Assembly (NCBI GenBank): GCA_023228645.1
Contig: JALOAT010000036.1
Location: 1-41,941 of the forward strand
DNA: 41,941 nt
Direction: 5' to 3'
Origin: Gammaproteobacteria bacterium
GTDB taxonomy: Bacteria; Pseudomonadota; Gammaproteobacteria; Thiohalomonadales; Thiohalomonadaceae
Numbering within the stretch: position 1 is the stretch's first letter; each line of letters opens with the position of its first letter. The notes below the pieces were generated by a model, which was not told the origin of the DNA, did not search any database, and worked only from the letters and a program-made list of their open reading frames with translations. Both the position numbers and the translations under genes were made by a program. Of this stretch, positions 24,219-33,080 are shown piece by piece.

Positions 24219-25108
24219 TGTCCACGTGCCTCGCGCACGCGCGCCAAAGCCACGCACAGCCGTTCCGCGCCATCCAGCAGGCGCGGGGTAGGGCGCTGCA
24301 GCAGGTCCGGTGGGATGAAGAACAGGTGTCCATCGCGCACCGCCGGCAGTTGCGGCCAGCGCCGCCAGTCGTCCAGCCACTCGGGACGCGCCTCGTCCAT
24401 GCCGCTCGCCACGATGGCCTCGGGCGCCGCGGCGAGCACGGACTCGACGCCTACCGCCGGCGCCAGCGCCTCCACACCGGCGAAGACGTTGCGCCCGCCG
24501 CAGGTCTCGATGATGCGCGTCACCAAGTGCGACCCGCCCACGGTCATGAGCGGCTGATGCCAGACCTGGTAGAACACGGACACGGCGGGGGCCTGCGCAT
24601 AACGCCGTTGCAAGGCGGCAAGGCGTGTGTGTAATCCGGTGGTCTCTTCGCGCGCCGTTTCTGCGCTGCCGGCGAGCACGCCCAGGTTGTCGATGGCACG
24701 CAGCACGTCCTCGAAACGGCGCGGTTCGGTCACGTACACCGTGAGCCCCAGCGCACGCAGCCGTTCGAGCACCGGCCCGTTGCCGCTTTGCCAGCCCACC
24801 ACCAGATCGGGCTGCAGTGCCAGGATGCGCTCGATATCGAGGGCAGCATAGGAACCCACGCGCGGAATGCGCACAGCCTCGGGTGGATAGTCGCTGAACT
24901 CCACCGTGCCCACCACCTGTTCACCGGCCCCGGCTGCAAACAACAGCTCGGTGACGTGGGGGGCGAGGCTGATGATGCGGGCGGCAGGGGCCGCGACCTG
25001 CACGCGGTGTCCAAGATCGTCCTGCGCCACAAACCCTTGCGCGTGTGCTGCGGCGGTGAGCGACAGCACGCACAGGGCGATGGCGAATCGCATGGGATGG
25101 GCTGTCAT
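24215..25108 (-). CDS. btuF: Cobalamin-type periplasmic substrate-binding protein
   Basis: The 297-residue protein has a signal peptide (MRFAIALCVLSLTAAAHAQ within the first 24 residues) and the two-lobed helical-backbone binding-protein fold used for B12 and siderophores. ARIISLAPHVTELLFAAGAG, VGTVEFSDYPPEA, RVGSYAALDIERILALQPD and YQVWHQPLMTVGG are typical of BtuF and its relatives. It should deliver corrinoid from BtuB to an inner-membrane importer, but no btuC or btuD is visible here. ATG 25108 overlaps the btuB stop (ATGA) and is chosen over ATG 25093. The function is supported by the neighbours and the riboswitch. Confidence 0.9.
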   Translation of the reverse strand: MTAHPMRFAIALCVLSLTAAAHAQGFVAQDDLGHRVQVAAPAARIISLAPHVTELLFAAGAGEQVVGTVEFSDYPPEAVRIPRVGSYAALDIERILALQPDLVVGWQSGNGPVLERLRALGLTVYVTEPRRFEDVLRAIDNLGVLAGSAETAREETTGLHTRLAALQRRYAQAPAVSVFYQVWHQPLMTVGGSHLVTRIIETCGGRNVFAGVEALAPAVGVESVLAAAPEAIVASGMDEARPEWLDDWRRWPQLPAVRDGHLFFIPPDLLQRPTPRLLDGAERLCVALARVREARGH

Positions 25109-27024
25109 AGCTCCGCGCGCAAGCCCATGCGCCACGTGCGTTCGAAATTGACGGGGTAAATCACATCGTCCTCGATCCATTGCCCATTGGCGCGCTCGAA
25201 GACGTTGTCGATTTGGGCAAACAGCTCGGCTCCATCGAAGCGATAAGCGAAGCCGACGCCCGTGGCATGATAATCGTCCTGCTTCTGGGAAAGGGTGTTC
25301 GCGAAATCATTCGCAGCATAGGCCTCGCTGCGCCAGGTGTGGTTGACGGTCCAGCGTGTTTTTTCGCTGGGTGAGTAATGCAGGCCGAGGTTCAGTTTGT
25401 GCGGCGATACGCCGGGCAGGTCCTTGCCGTCGAATGCTCCCCCGCCCTGATCTTCACTGTCGATGATGGCCTGCACATAGGCGTAGTTCAGGGAGGCGGT
25501 CAGGTTGGGCGTGAGGCGGTACGTGTCCTGCAACTCCAGACCATATTTGTGTGATTCATCGATGTTGGTATTCAAGCCGCTCCACGGGCCGGTCGAGTAA
25601 TAGAAAATTTCGTTTTCCAGGCGGGCATAGAACAGCGTTGCCTTGAGGGTGTTGCTCGCGGTGAGGTGATTGGCGCCGAGGTTCACTGTGCGCGCGCGTG
25701 CGGGGCTGATAAAGCCATTGAACGACGTGGTCGAAGTCGTCCAGTCGGTGGTGAAAAAGCGATCGATGTCCGGGGCCTGATAGGCGCTGTTGTAGTTGGC
25801 AAAGACATTCGTTTGGTCGCTTAGTCGATGGTTGAGCCCCACGTCGAACGCGGACATCTCGTGCTCATCTTTAAGGTCCGCACCGCTGGCAGGCGCGTGG
25901 GTGTATTCGATGCGTTCGCTGCGAACGCCCAGGCTGTAGGTGGTCGAGCCCATGCTGTGGTGGGCTTGCAGGTAGTAGCCCGTGTTGTGCTTGCTGGTGT
26001 CACCGGTGCTGCCGTCGGCGCGCGCGCCATCGAATTCCTGCCACCCGAGAGCAATGTTCCAGGGCCCGCGTGCATACTGTACTGCCAGATCGGTGGCGTC
26101 ATTTTCGTACGTGGATGCCCAGCCGCCGGCGTACTCGGAGGTCTTGTCCTCGCGGGAATGCGTAACGTCCAAAGACCAGGCATCGCTTAGCTCCAGCCGT
26201 GTCCCGAACAGGTTGACGTCCGCGCTGACTTCCTGGCCGTTGTAGTTGAGGCCGCCGTGCTGAGCGGGGTTTGCGTTGAACTGGGCCAGGGTCAGGTATC
26301 CGCCGTAGACGTTATCGATGCGCGTGCGCTCCTTGCCAAACCGCAGTTCGACAGATTCCAAGGGGAAGACGCGCAGCATGGCGCGGGCGTTGTCGCTTTG
26401 AACCGAATCTTTTTGGCCGAGGGGATCGGCATCTCGAAAGCCGTCGTGCCGGTAGTTGTCACTGGTGACGGACAGCGATGCATGCTCGCCGGCGACACCT
26501 GCCGAGACTGCACTGGCGATCAGCCCATGACTGCCTGCGGCGACATTGATCGCGACGCCGCTCACGTCACGGGTGTGGATATGGATCGCGCCTGCCATGG
26601 CCGCATCACCGCTCACTACCGACCCGCTGCCCTTGATTATTTCGATACGCTCGATGCTTGCCAGCGGTACGGCGCCGAGGAGTTGGGGCGTCATGTCAAT
26701 GTTGTTGAGCCTGCGACCGTCCAGCGTGACCACCACGTTCTGGTAGCCGTCGCCGATCCCGTAACCGCGCATGTCGATCTTGGGCGTCAGTGGATTGCCA
26801 AAGGCGGGCATCACGGCCACCGAGGTATACCGATCCAGATAGTCGGACAGACTCACGGCGCCCGATTGCTGGATTGCTTCGCGGGTGTGCACTTCCGAGG
26901 CGTAGGGCGCTTCGGTGTCGATGAATTCGGCGCGACTGGCCGTGACGATGATCGGCGAGACGGCCTCTTGGGCCTGGGCGGCGGAGGCGCACAGCAGCGC
27001 CGCCGCGAGGGGGCGGATTCTCAT
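25105..27024 (-). CDS. btuB: TonB-dependent outer-membrane corrinoid receptor
   Basis: The 639-residue protein is an outer-membrane beta-barrel with a plug domain. It starts MRIRPLAAALLCASAAQAQ, a signal peptide, followed by a TonB-box-like PIIVTASR. The plug has SLSDYLDRYTSVAVMP, DMRGYGIGDGYQNVVVTLDG and IERIEIIKGSGSVVSGD. The rest shows alternating barrel strands ending in TWRMGLRAEL. Specificity for cobalamin is inferred from the upstream cobalamin riboswitch and the btuF-cob genes. ATG 27024 follows AGGAGAAAACC. The frame is open six codons further upstream but the ribosome binding site fixes this start. The riboswitch hairpin described separately pairs with this ribosome binding site. 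Confidence 0.93.
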   Translation of the reverse strand: MRIRPLAAALLCASAAQAQEAVSPIIVTASRAEFIDTEAPYASEVHTREAIQQSGAVSLSDYLDRYTSVAVMPAFGNPLTPKIDMRGYGIGDGYQNVVVTLDGRRLNNIDMTPQLLGAVPLASIERIEIIKGSGSVVSGDAAMAGAIHIHTRDVSGVAINVAAGSHGLIASAVSAGVAGEHASLSVTSDNYRHDGFRDADPLGQKDSVQSDNARAMLRVFPLESVELRFGKERTRIDNVYGGYLTLAQFNANPAQHGGLNYNGQEVSADVNLFGTRLELSDAWSLDVTHSREDKTSEYAGGWASTYENDATDLAVQYARGPWNIALGWQEFDGARADGSTGDTSKHNTGYYLQAHHSMGSTTYSLGVRSERIEYTHAPASGADLKDEHEMSAFDVGLNHRLSDQTNVFANYNSAYQAPDIDRFFTTDWTTSTTSFNGFISPARARTVNLGANHLTASNTLKATLFYARLENEIFYYSTGPWSGLNTNIDESHKYGLELQDTYRLTPNLTASLNYAYVQAIIDSEDQGGGAFDGKDLPGVSPHKLNLGLHYSPSEKTRWTVNHTWRSEAYAANDFANTLSQKQDDYHATGVGFAYRFDGAELFAQIDNVFERANGQWIEDDVIYPVNFERTWRMGLRAEL

Positions 27025-27030
27025 GGTTTT

Positions 27031-27082
27031 CTCCTGGCGCACACCCGCGCCATCTGGGATCGAAATGGCGGGTGCGGAGGAG
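27031..27082 (-). promoter_or_regulatory. btuB: Shine-Dalgarno-sequestering hairpin in btuB leader (riboswitch expression platform)
   Basis: On the minus strand, CTCCT (27082-27078) and CACCCGCCAT (27074-27065) can pair with ATGGCGCGGGTG (27053-27042, one bulged base) and AGGAG (27035-27031). AGGAG is the btuB ribosome binding site. Folding would hide it, which fits translational repression when cobalamin is bound. Confidence 0.65.
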
Positions 27083-27137
27083 AAAGACGGGGCAGGGGGC
27101 TGTCGCGTCGTGGCATCGCCCTCCGCGATACCGCCGT

Positions 27138-27326
27138 GTGTGCGACAGGCCGGTCTCCGGGCTCACGAGCGGGGATTCCCGGGATCTGCGCCTTCCCATG
27201 CCTGCGGCACAGTGGCGTCGTGCAGATCCTCGACTCGTCTACCGTTGCGGGGGCAGCGCCGGGTTGGCTCGAACGAGCGTACCGGCTTCCCGTTTAACCC
27301 CTCGGGCGGATGCCCTCGGGGAACCT
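27138..27326 (-). promoter_or_regulatory. Adenosylcobalamin (B12) riboswitch aptamer
   Basis: Read on the minus strand, the leader has AGGTTCCC, then TTAAACGGGAAGCCGG, then GCTGCCCCCGCAACGGT. The B12 box GCCACTG follows at 27216-27210, then GGGAAGGCGCAG, and finally GAGCCCGGAGACCGGCC. These are the conserved blocks of the cobalamin riboswitch in correct order and spacing. It lies about 115 bases before the btuB ATG and should repress btuB and the following genes when B12 is plentiful. Confidence 0.95.
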
Positions 27327-27338
27327 GTAGCGCGGCGG

Positions 27339-27368
27339 AATGTAACGATGCGGGGGCCGGGAGGTCAA
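27339..27368 (-). promoter_or_regulatory. Sigma-70-type promoter of the btuB operon
   Basis: On the minus strand TTGACC (27368-27363) and TACATT (27344-27339) are separated by 18 bases. The predicted transcript start, about 7 bases further, falls just before the first conserved bases of the riboswitch at 27326, which supports the assignment. Confidence 0.65.
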
Positions 27369-27369
27369 G

Positions 27370-27526
27370 AGGTGTTTGGCCGTGGGCCATTCTGCGACGC
27401 AGTTCTCATGTGGACACCTCCGCCCGTGCCGCACTGGAAAAACTGTGCGTCACTCGTCGGAATTCCAGCTCAAGATATCTTTAAATTCACTAACTTATTT
27501 TGTTATCTCACCTAATAAAAAAAACC
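27370..27526. other. Divergent spacer with AT-rich leader before the envelope-machine operon
   Basis: The segment 27470-27525 is strikingly AT-rich (for example ATATCTTTAAATTCACTAAC and CCTAATAAAAAAAACC) in a GC-rich window and probably contains the plus-strand promoter. I could not fix a -35/-10 pair. No clear ribosome binding site precedes ATG 27527. Confidence 0.4.
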
Positions 27527-28051
27527 ATGCCACCCCTGCTGCGTGTCCTGACGAGTTGCCTGCTGGCCCTGATCCTGTCAGCGCCCGCCGTGTCTGCGAG
27601 CGTCTCTCGGGAACAGATCAAGGGGCTGGACGAGCAGGTGCAAGATATCAAAAGTGAGGTCCTGGGGATCGCCGCCGAGTTGGGCCGGCTGGAGGAGAAG
27701 CTGCTCTATCCCTCCGGGACCCAGGTTTCGCTTTTCGTTTCACTGGCCAAGGGCGACACGCTGCGCCTGGACGCCGTGGACATCCGCCTGGACGGCAGGG
27801 ACGTGGCCCATCACCTCTACACCTTCAAGGAACTGGAGGCGCTGCAGAGGGGCGGCGTGCAGCGCATCTACACCGGCAACATCACCGCGGGCGTTCACCA
27901 ACTGGAGGTGAGCATCGCAGGCAAGTCGGGGGGCGGGAACGACTATCGGGTGACCACCACTGCCCCCCTGGAAAAGGCCGTGGGGCCCAAGCTGGTGGAG
28001 ATCCACATCGCGGGTTCCGGGCAACCGGGCATCCAAGTCCGGGACTGGTAG
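27527..28051 (+). CDS. Conserved periplasmic protein, first gene of the envelope-machine operon
   Basis: The 174-residue protein has a signal peptide (LLRVLTSCLLALILSAPAVSA), a short coiled-coil stretch (QIKGLDEQVQDIKSEVLGIA) and a beta-rich remainder (TQVSLFVSLAKGDTLRLDAV, GGVQRIYTGNITAGVHQLEV). I associate this pattern with small proteins found beside TPR and TolQ/ExbD genes in gammaproteobacteria, sometimes mis-named AraC regulators; it has no DNA-binding domain. ATG 27527 is preferred because it starts the signal peptide; TTG 27500 in frame is an alternative. The next gene starts 8 bases after its stop. The likely role is a structural periplasmic component, an inference from context. Confidence 0.78.
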   Translation: MPPLLRVLTSCLLALILSAPAVSASVSREQIKGLDEQVQDIKSEVLGIAAELGRLEEKLLYPSGTQVSLFVSLAKGDTLRLDAVDIRLDGRDVAHHLYTFKELEALQRGGVQRIYTGNITAGVHQLEVSIAGKSGGGNDYRVTTTAPLEKAVGPKLVEIHIAGSGQPGIQVRDW

Positions 28052-28059
28052 TTTGGCTC

Positions 28060-29925
28060 ATGGCCGGCCTGCGCCGACTGCTTCCCGGTGTGATCGCATG
28101 GTTGGCGTGCTCGGCGCCGGCTACAGCGGAATTACGTGACCTGTATTTTGGCGAGGCCCTCTACCAAGCTCACCAGGGCCGCTGGTTCGACGCCGTCGCC
28201 CGCCTCGACAACGAACTGGGCCAGCACTACGGCGTCGACGAGCGCCAACTGGATTCCCTGCACTTGCACGTGGATGACGCCGAGTTTTCCGTGGGCGACT
28301 TCGAGCTGTCCTACCGCATGCACAATCGTGCCGGGCGTGCCATCACGGCCGTGCTCGAAGCCAACGTGGCGCCGGAAGTGCGCAACGAGGCGGCCTGGCG
28401 CCTCGCCCGCGTCTATTTCCAGAAGGAACGGCCCGTGGAGGCCCTTCACGCGCTGGAGCGCATCCAGGGGCCGGTACCCGCGCGCATCCGCGACGACGTG
28501 GCGTTCCTGCGCGCCCAGGTCCTGATCGCCAACGGGCGACTGTCCGACGCCATCGCCATCCTCGAGGATCTGCGGGATGCGAAGGGTTTCGAGGGTTTCG
28601 CTGCGTACAACCTCGGCATTGCGCTTTACAAGGCCGGCCGCCTCAAGGAAGCGGGCGTCGAACTCGCACGCGCGGGTCTGATTGGCGGCGACGACAAGGG
28701 CGACCAGGCCATTCGTGACAAGGCCAATCTGGTGCTCGGCACGCGCTTGCTGGAAGCGGAGGACTACGCGGGTGCGCAGACCTTCCTGGAGCGCGTGCGG
28801 CTCACCGGACCGTTTTCCAACCGCGCCCTGTTGAGCGCAGGCTGGGCGCACGCCTCGCAGGAGCATTACGAGCGCGCCATCGTACCCTGGACGCTGCTCG
28901 CCGCGCGCAACATCACCGACCGCACCGTACCGGAGGCGCTGCTCGCGCTGCCCTACGCCTACGGCAAGCTGGAGGTGCACGGCAAGGCTGCGCTGCTCTA
29001 CGGTCAGGCCCTGGAGTCTTTCGGCAACGAGCTGACCCGGCTCGATGCCTCCATCCGCAGCATCCGCGAGGGCCGTTTCCTGCGGGCGCTGGTGCGCGAG
29101 GAACTGGCCCAGGACAGCGACTGGGTGATCAAGCTGCGCGAGCTTCCGGATGCCCCCGAGACCTGGTACCTCACCGAACTCATGGCGTCCCACGACTTCC
29201 AGCAGTCGCTCAGGAACTATCTCGATCTGGAAGACCTGCGCAGGCGCACCGCCGAATGGGACGTGCAGATCAACGCATGGGAGCAACTCGTGCAGACGCG
29301 ACGCGCCTATTACGAACCGCTTCTGCCCGACATCGATCGCCAGTTCCGCCTGTTGGACTCACGCATCAAGCTGCGCCTGGAACAGCGCGACCTCATCCAC
29401 AAACGCCTGCAATCCATGCTGGTCATGCCGCGCCCCGATCTGCTCGTCACCGCACAGGAGCGCGAGGCACGCGAAGCACTCGCGGCGCTGGAGCGCGAGG
29501 CAGGCACGGATGCACGCGTGCGCGACCGCGTCGCGCGTCTGCAGGGCGTATTGCACTGGAACATCCACACCGACTACGACAACCGTCTCACCACGGCCCA
29601 CAAACATCTGCGCCAGCTGGACCAGGAAATCGTCCATCTCAAGACCGGACACCAGGCCTTCATCCGCTCGCGTCAGGCTGCGACCCAGAGTTACCAGGGC
29701 TACGAAAATACGCTGCGTCAATTACGCCTCCGCAGCCGCGACGCCAACGAGAAGATCACCCGGCTCATGGCGCGCCAGGGCAGCCTGCTGGAGGCCATGG
29801 CCGTGGAGGAACTGGACCGGCGTCGCGCGCGCTTGGAAGAACAGCAGGTGAAGGCGCGTTTCGCGTTGGCCGATAGCTACGATCGTGTCAGCCGCCAGCA
29901 GGAAGCGGAGAGGGCGGCGAAATGA
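28060..29925 (+). CDS. Exported TPR and coiled-coil protein
   Basis: The 621-residue protein has a signal peptide (GVIAWLACSAPATAE). Residues about 25-330 carry TPR-like helical repeats (for example AAWRLARVYFQKERPVEALH and AAYNLGIALYKAGRLKEAGV). Residues about 390-620 are long charged helices with coiled-coil pattern. No membrane anchor follows the signal, so it is probably periplasmic. It starts 8 bases after the previous stop, and its own stop overlaps the start of the following lipoprotein gene (ATGA). TPR arrays serve as protein-binding scaffolds, so it likely bridges components of the envelope machine. I cannot assign a named family. Confidence 0.85.
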   Translation: MAGLRRLLPGVIAWLACSAPATAELRDLYFGEALYQAHQGRWFDAVARLDNELGQHYGVDERQLDSLHLHVDDAEFSVGDFELSYRMHNRAGRAITAVLEANVAPEVRNEAAWRLARVYFQKERPVEALHALERIQGPVPARIRDDVAFLRAQVLIANGRLSDAIAILEDLRDAKGFEGFAAYNLGIALYKAGRLKEAGVELARAGLIGGDDKGDQAIRDKANLVLGTRLLEAEDYAGAQTFLERVRLTGPFSNRALLSAGWAHASQEHYERAIVPWTLLAARNITDRTVPEALLALPYAYGKLEVHGKAALLYGQALESFGNELTRLDASIRSIREGRFLRALVREELAQDSDWVIKLRELPDAPETWYLTELMASHDFQQSLRNYLDLEDLRRRTAEWDVQINAWEQLVQTRRAYYEPLLPDIDRQFRLLDSRIKLRLEQRDLIHKRLQSMLVMPRPDLLVTAQEREAREALAALEREAGTDARVRDRVARLQGVLHWNIHTDYDNRLTTAHKHLRQLDQEIVHLKTGHQAFIRSRQAATQSYQGYENTLRQLRLRSRDANEKITRLMARQGSLLEAMAVEELDRRRARLEEQQVKARFALADSYDRVSRQQEAERAAK

Positions 29926-32900
29926 AGGCGCGGCTCGGCATCACCATCGCGCTGCTCCCGCTGCTCGCCGCCTGCTCGTCGCTGGGCGGGCGCGATACCC
30001 TGGCGCAGCTGCGTCACATGAAAATCGAGATCACGGAAGCCCAGATCGAGGGCGGTATCGAGAAAGCCATCGCCAGCTACCGGCGTTTCCTGGAAGCGAC
30101 GCCGGAATCGGCCATGACACCGGAAGCGATCCGCCGCCTGGCCGACCTCAAGATTGAAAAGGAATACGGCTTGGTGCAAGGCGGAGCCGCCACCGCGCCG
30201 GCGCCGGCGAGCACCGCCGGTGAAAAACTCGCGCCACTGGCTCCGGCGCCGGTGAGCACCGCCGGCGAAAAGACCGCGCCGCCGGCCGCGGCGCCGGTGG
30301 CGATGACGGCTACACCTGCGGCACGGGACGACACGCGCGAGTCGGAACAGGACTTCGAACGGCGCGCCACGGCCGCGAGTGCAGTGACGTCACAGGCCGC
30401 GCCCACGGTGCCACTTCACCCCGAGGCCGCCGATGCCCAGCAGGCCGATGCCCTGGAGGCCATCGCGCTGTACCAAAAGCTGCTGGCCAAATACCCGCTG
30501 TACGAGCGCAACGACCAGGTGCTGTACCAGATGGCCCGCGCCTACGAGGAACTGGGTGAGGTGGAAGAGGCCATGAAGGTGATGAACCGTCTGGTGGCCG
30601 AATTTCCGCAGTCGCGCTACGTGGACGAGGTGCAGTTCCGGCGCGGTGAATATTTCTTCACCCGCAAGCGCTTCCTGGACGCGGAAGAGGCCTATCAGGT
30701 CGTGGTGGGCATAGGCCCGGGCTCCTCGTTCCATGAACTGGCGCTCTACAAGCTGGGCTGGTCATTCTACAAGCAGGAACTCTACGAGGATGGCCTGCAC
30801 CGGTTCATGGCCCTGCTCGATCACCAGGTGGCGTCCGGTACCGACTTCCAGAACGTCACGGACAACATCGATAAGAAACGCATCGACGACACCTTCCGCG
30901 TGGTCAGCTTCGCCTTCTCTTATCTCGGCGGCGCGGATGCCGTCAGCGACTATTTCAACCGTTACGGCACCCGCACGTACGAAGAAAACGTCTACAGCAA
31001 CCTCGGCGAGCACTACCTGGAAAAGCGCCGCTACAACGACGCCGCGCTCGCCTACGGCACTTTCGTGCGTTTGCATCCGTTCCACAAGGCCTCACCGCGC
31101 TTCGACATGCGCATTATCGAGATTTACAAGGAAGGCGGGTTCCCCAAGCTGGTGGTGGACTCCAACAAGGCCTTCGCACGCAAATATGGACTCAAGTCGG
31201 ATTACTGGAAGCACTTCCAGGTGGCCGCCTATCCGGAGGTGCTTGGCTATCTGAAACAGAACCTGAAGGAACTGGCCAACCACTATCACGCGCTGTATCA
31301 GGACAAGCGTAAGGTCCGGGAACGCGAGGACAACTTCCGTGAGGCCCTTACCTGGTACGGTGAATACCTGGAGTCGTTCCCCAACGACAACGATTCGCCG
31401 CCCATCCATTACCAGATGGCCGACCTGTTGCTGGAGAACAAGGACTACGCGCCTGCGGCCGTGGAGTACGAACGTATCGCCTACGGTTACCCGGCGCACG
31501 AGAAGGCGCCTGCCGCAGGCTACGCAGCGGTGTACGCGTACCGTGAACAACTGAACACGGGGAAAACCGAGAGCAATGCCGCACGTCGCGAGGTGGTGCG
31601 CTCATCGCTGCGCTTTGCCGAATCCTTCCCTGCCCACGAGAAGGCGGCTATGGTGCTGAGCGGCGCCGCCGAAGACCTGTACCGCCTGAAGGATCACACC
31701 CTCGCCGCAGGCACCGGTCGTCGCGTAATCGAGCAGTATCCCGAGGCGGAACCAGCTATCGTCCGCGCGGCCTGGCTGGTAGTCGCGCACGCATCCTTCG
31801 ACCTTGCCCACTTCGCCGATGCGGAGCAGGCCTATGCCAACGTTCTGCAACGCACAGCGGAGAAGGATGCAACCCGCGCAGGGCTGCTCGAAAATCTCGC
31901 CGCCTCCATCTACAAGCAGGGCGAGCAGGCGACGCAGGCCGGCGACCACGCGACAGCCGCTGCCCACTACCTGCGCATCGCGGAGCAGGCACCCGCATCG
32001 AAGATCCGCCCCACTGCCGAGTTTGATGCGGCTGCAGCGCTGATCCAGTTGCAGGCCTGGGACAGGGCCGCCGAGGTATTGCAGGCGTTCCGCGGAAACT
32101 ACAAAGGTCACGGCCTGCAGCCGGAGGTCACCAAGAAGATCGCGTACGTGTACAAGGAGGCTGGCAAGTTGGGTCTCGCCGCTGCGGAGTACGAGCGTAT
32201 CGAGTCCGAGTCGAAGGATGAGGAGGTGCGCCGCGGCGCCCTGCTCATCGCTGCGGACCTGTACCAGCAAAACGCTCAGCCTGAAGGCGCGGTCAAGGCC
32301 TACAGCCGCTACCTGCGTCTTTTCCCCAAACCCCTGGAACCCGCGGTGGAAGCCCGGCACCGGCTCGCCGTCGTGTACCGGGACAGGGGCGATCAAGCGG
32401 CGTGGCATCGGGAACTGCGCCACATCGTGGACGCGGATGCGCGCGCCGGCCGGGAGCGCACCGAACGCACCCGTTATCTCGCCGCCACGTCGGCGCTGGT
32501 CCTGACGGAGCCGCGTTACGCCGAACTGACCACGATCAAGCTCACCAAGCCGTTCCAGAAGAACCTGCAACGCAAGAAGGCGGCCATGAAGAAGGCGCTC
32601 GACGCCTTCGGCAAGCTCACGGATTACGAGGTCGCCGAGAGCACGGCGGCCGCCACCTATTACATTGCGGAGATCTACCTGCATTTCAGCAAGGCACTCA
32701 TGACTTCGGAGCGCCCGGACAACCTCAACGCGCTGGAACTTGAGCAATACGAACTGGCCATCGAGGAGCAGGCCTTCCCGTTCGAGGAAAAGGCCATCGA
32801 GGTGCACAGGAAAAACCTGGAACTCCTCGCCGGCGGTATTTACAACCGCTGGATCGACAACAGTCTTGGGCAACTGGCGGTGCTCATGCCTGCGCGTTAT

Positions 32901-33080
32901 GCACGGACGGAAGAAAGCAGTGGTTATCTCGAAGAAATCGAGGTTTACCGCTACGACATCGTGCTCCAACCGGCGAAGACGGCAGCGGATATGCAAACCG
33001 CGGAAGCGTCCGCGGTAAATGTCCCGGTGCAGGGCGCCGGCGACGACGGGCGTAATGATGGCAGGTCGGCGGGGGGCTGA
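29922..33080 (+). CDS. Large TPR lipoprotein
   Basis: The 1052-residue protein begins MKARLGITIALLPLLAACSS, with lipobox LAAC, so it is lipid-anchored at about Cys18. A Pro/Ala-rich low-complexity linker follows (about 85-165, containing two copies of a 15-residue unit around STAGEK). Long runs of TPR and Sel1-like helical repeats fill the rest (for example QVLYQMARAYEELGEVEEAM and LALYKLGWSFYKQELYEDGL). It is likely an outer-membrane lipoprotein scaffold reaching into the periplasm. ATG 29922 overlaps the previous stop; its own stop TGA overlaps the next ATG (TGATG). Its size and lipid anchor recall TPR lipoproteins in gliding and polysaccharide machines, but no specific orthologue is claimed. 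Confidence 0.87.
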   Translation: MKARLGITIALLPLLAACSSLGGRDTLAQLRHMKIEITEAQIEGGIEKAIASYRRFLEATPESAMTPEAIRRLADLKIEKEYGLVQGGAATAPAPASTAGEKLAPLAPAPVSTAGEKTAPPAAAPVAMTATPAARDDTRESEQDFERRATAASAVTSQAAPTVPLHPEAADAQQADALEAIALYQKLLAKYPLYERNDQVLYQMARAYEELGEVEEAMKVMNRLVAEFPQSRYVDEVQFRRGEYFFTRKRFLDAEEAYQVVVGIGPGSSFHELALYKLGWSFYKQELYEDGLHRFMALLDHQVASGTDFQNVTDNIDKKRIDDTFRVVSFAFSYLGGADAVSDYFNRYGTRTYEENVYSNLGEHYLEKRRYNDAALAYGTFVRLHPFHKASPRFDMRIIEIYKEGGFPKLVVDSNKAFARKYGLKSDYWKHFQVAAYPEVLGYLKQNLKELANHYHALYQDKRKVREREDNFREALTWYGEYLESFPNDNDSPPIHYQMADLLLENKDYAPAAVEYERIAYGYPAHEKAPAAGYAAVYAYREQLNTGKTESNAARREVVRSSLRFAESFPAHEKAAMVLSGAAEDLYRLKDHTLAAGTGRRVIEQYPEAEPAIVRAAWLVVAHASFDLAHFADAEQAYANVLQRTAEKDATRAGLLENLAASIYKQGEQATQAGDHATAAAHYLRIAEQAPASKIRPTAEFDAAAALIQLQAWDRAAEVLQAFRGNYKGHGLQPEVTKKIAYVYKEAGKLGLAAAEYERIESESKDEEVRRGALLIAADLYQQNAQPEGAVKAYSRYLRLFPKPLEPAVEARHRLAVVYRDRGDQAAWHRELRHIVDADARAGRERTERTRYLAATSALVLTEPRYAELTTIKLTKPFQKNLQRKKAAMKKALDAFGKLTDYEVAESTAAATYYIAEIYLHFSKALMTSERPDNLNALELEQYELAIEEQAFPFEEKAIEVHRKNLELLAGGIYNRWIDNSLGQLAVLMPARYARTEESSGYLEEIEVYRYDIVLQPAKTAADMQTAEASAVNVPVQGAGDDGRNDGRSAGG
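30196..30285 (+). repeat. Two-copy 45-bp tandem repeat inside the TPR lipoprotein gene
   Basis: Bases 30198-30235 and 30243-30280 are near-identical with a 45-base offset, encoding APAPASTAGEK and APAPVSTAGEK. The unit keeps the frame and lies in the linker between the lipid anchor and the TPR region, so copy number could change linker length without harm. Confidence 0.7.

Noticed and set aside
31602..32996. 464-codon open frame opposite the large TPR lipoprotein
   Set aside because: The plus strand shows continuous TPR repeats and overlapping operon junctions; the antisense frame is a composition effect.
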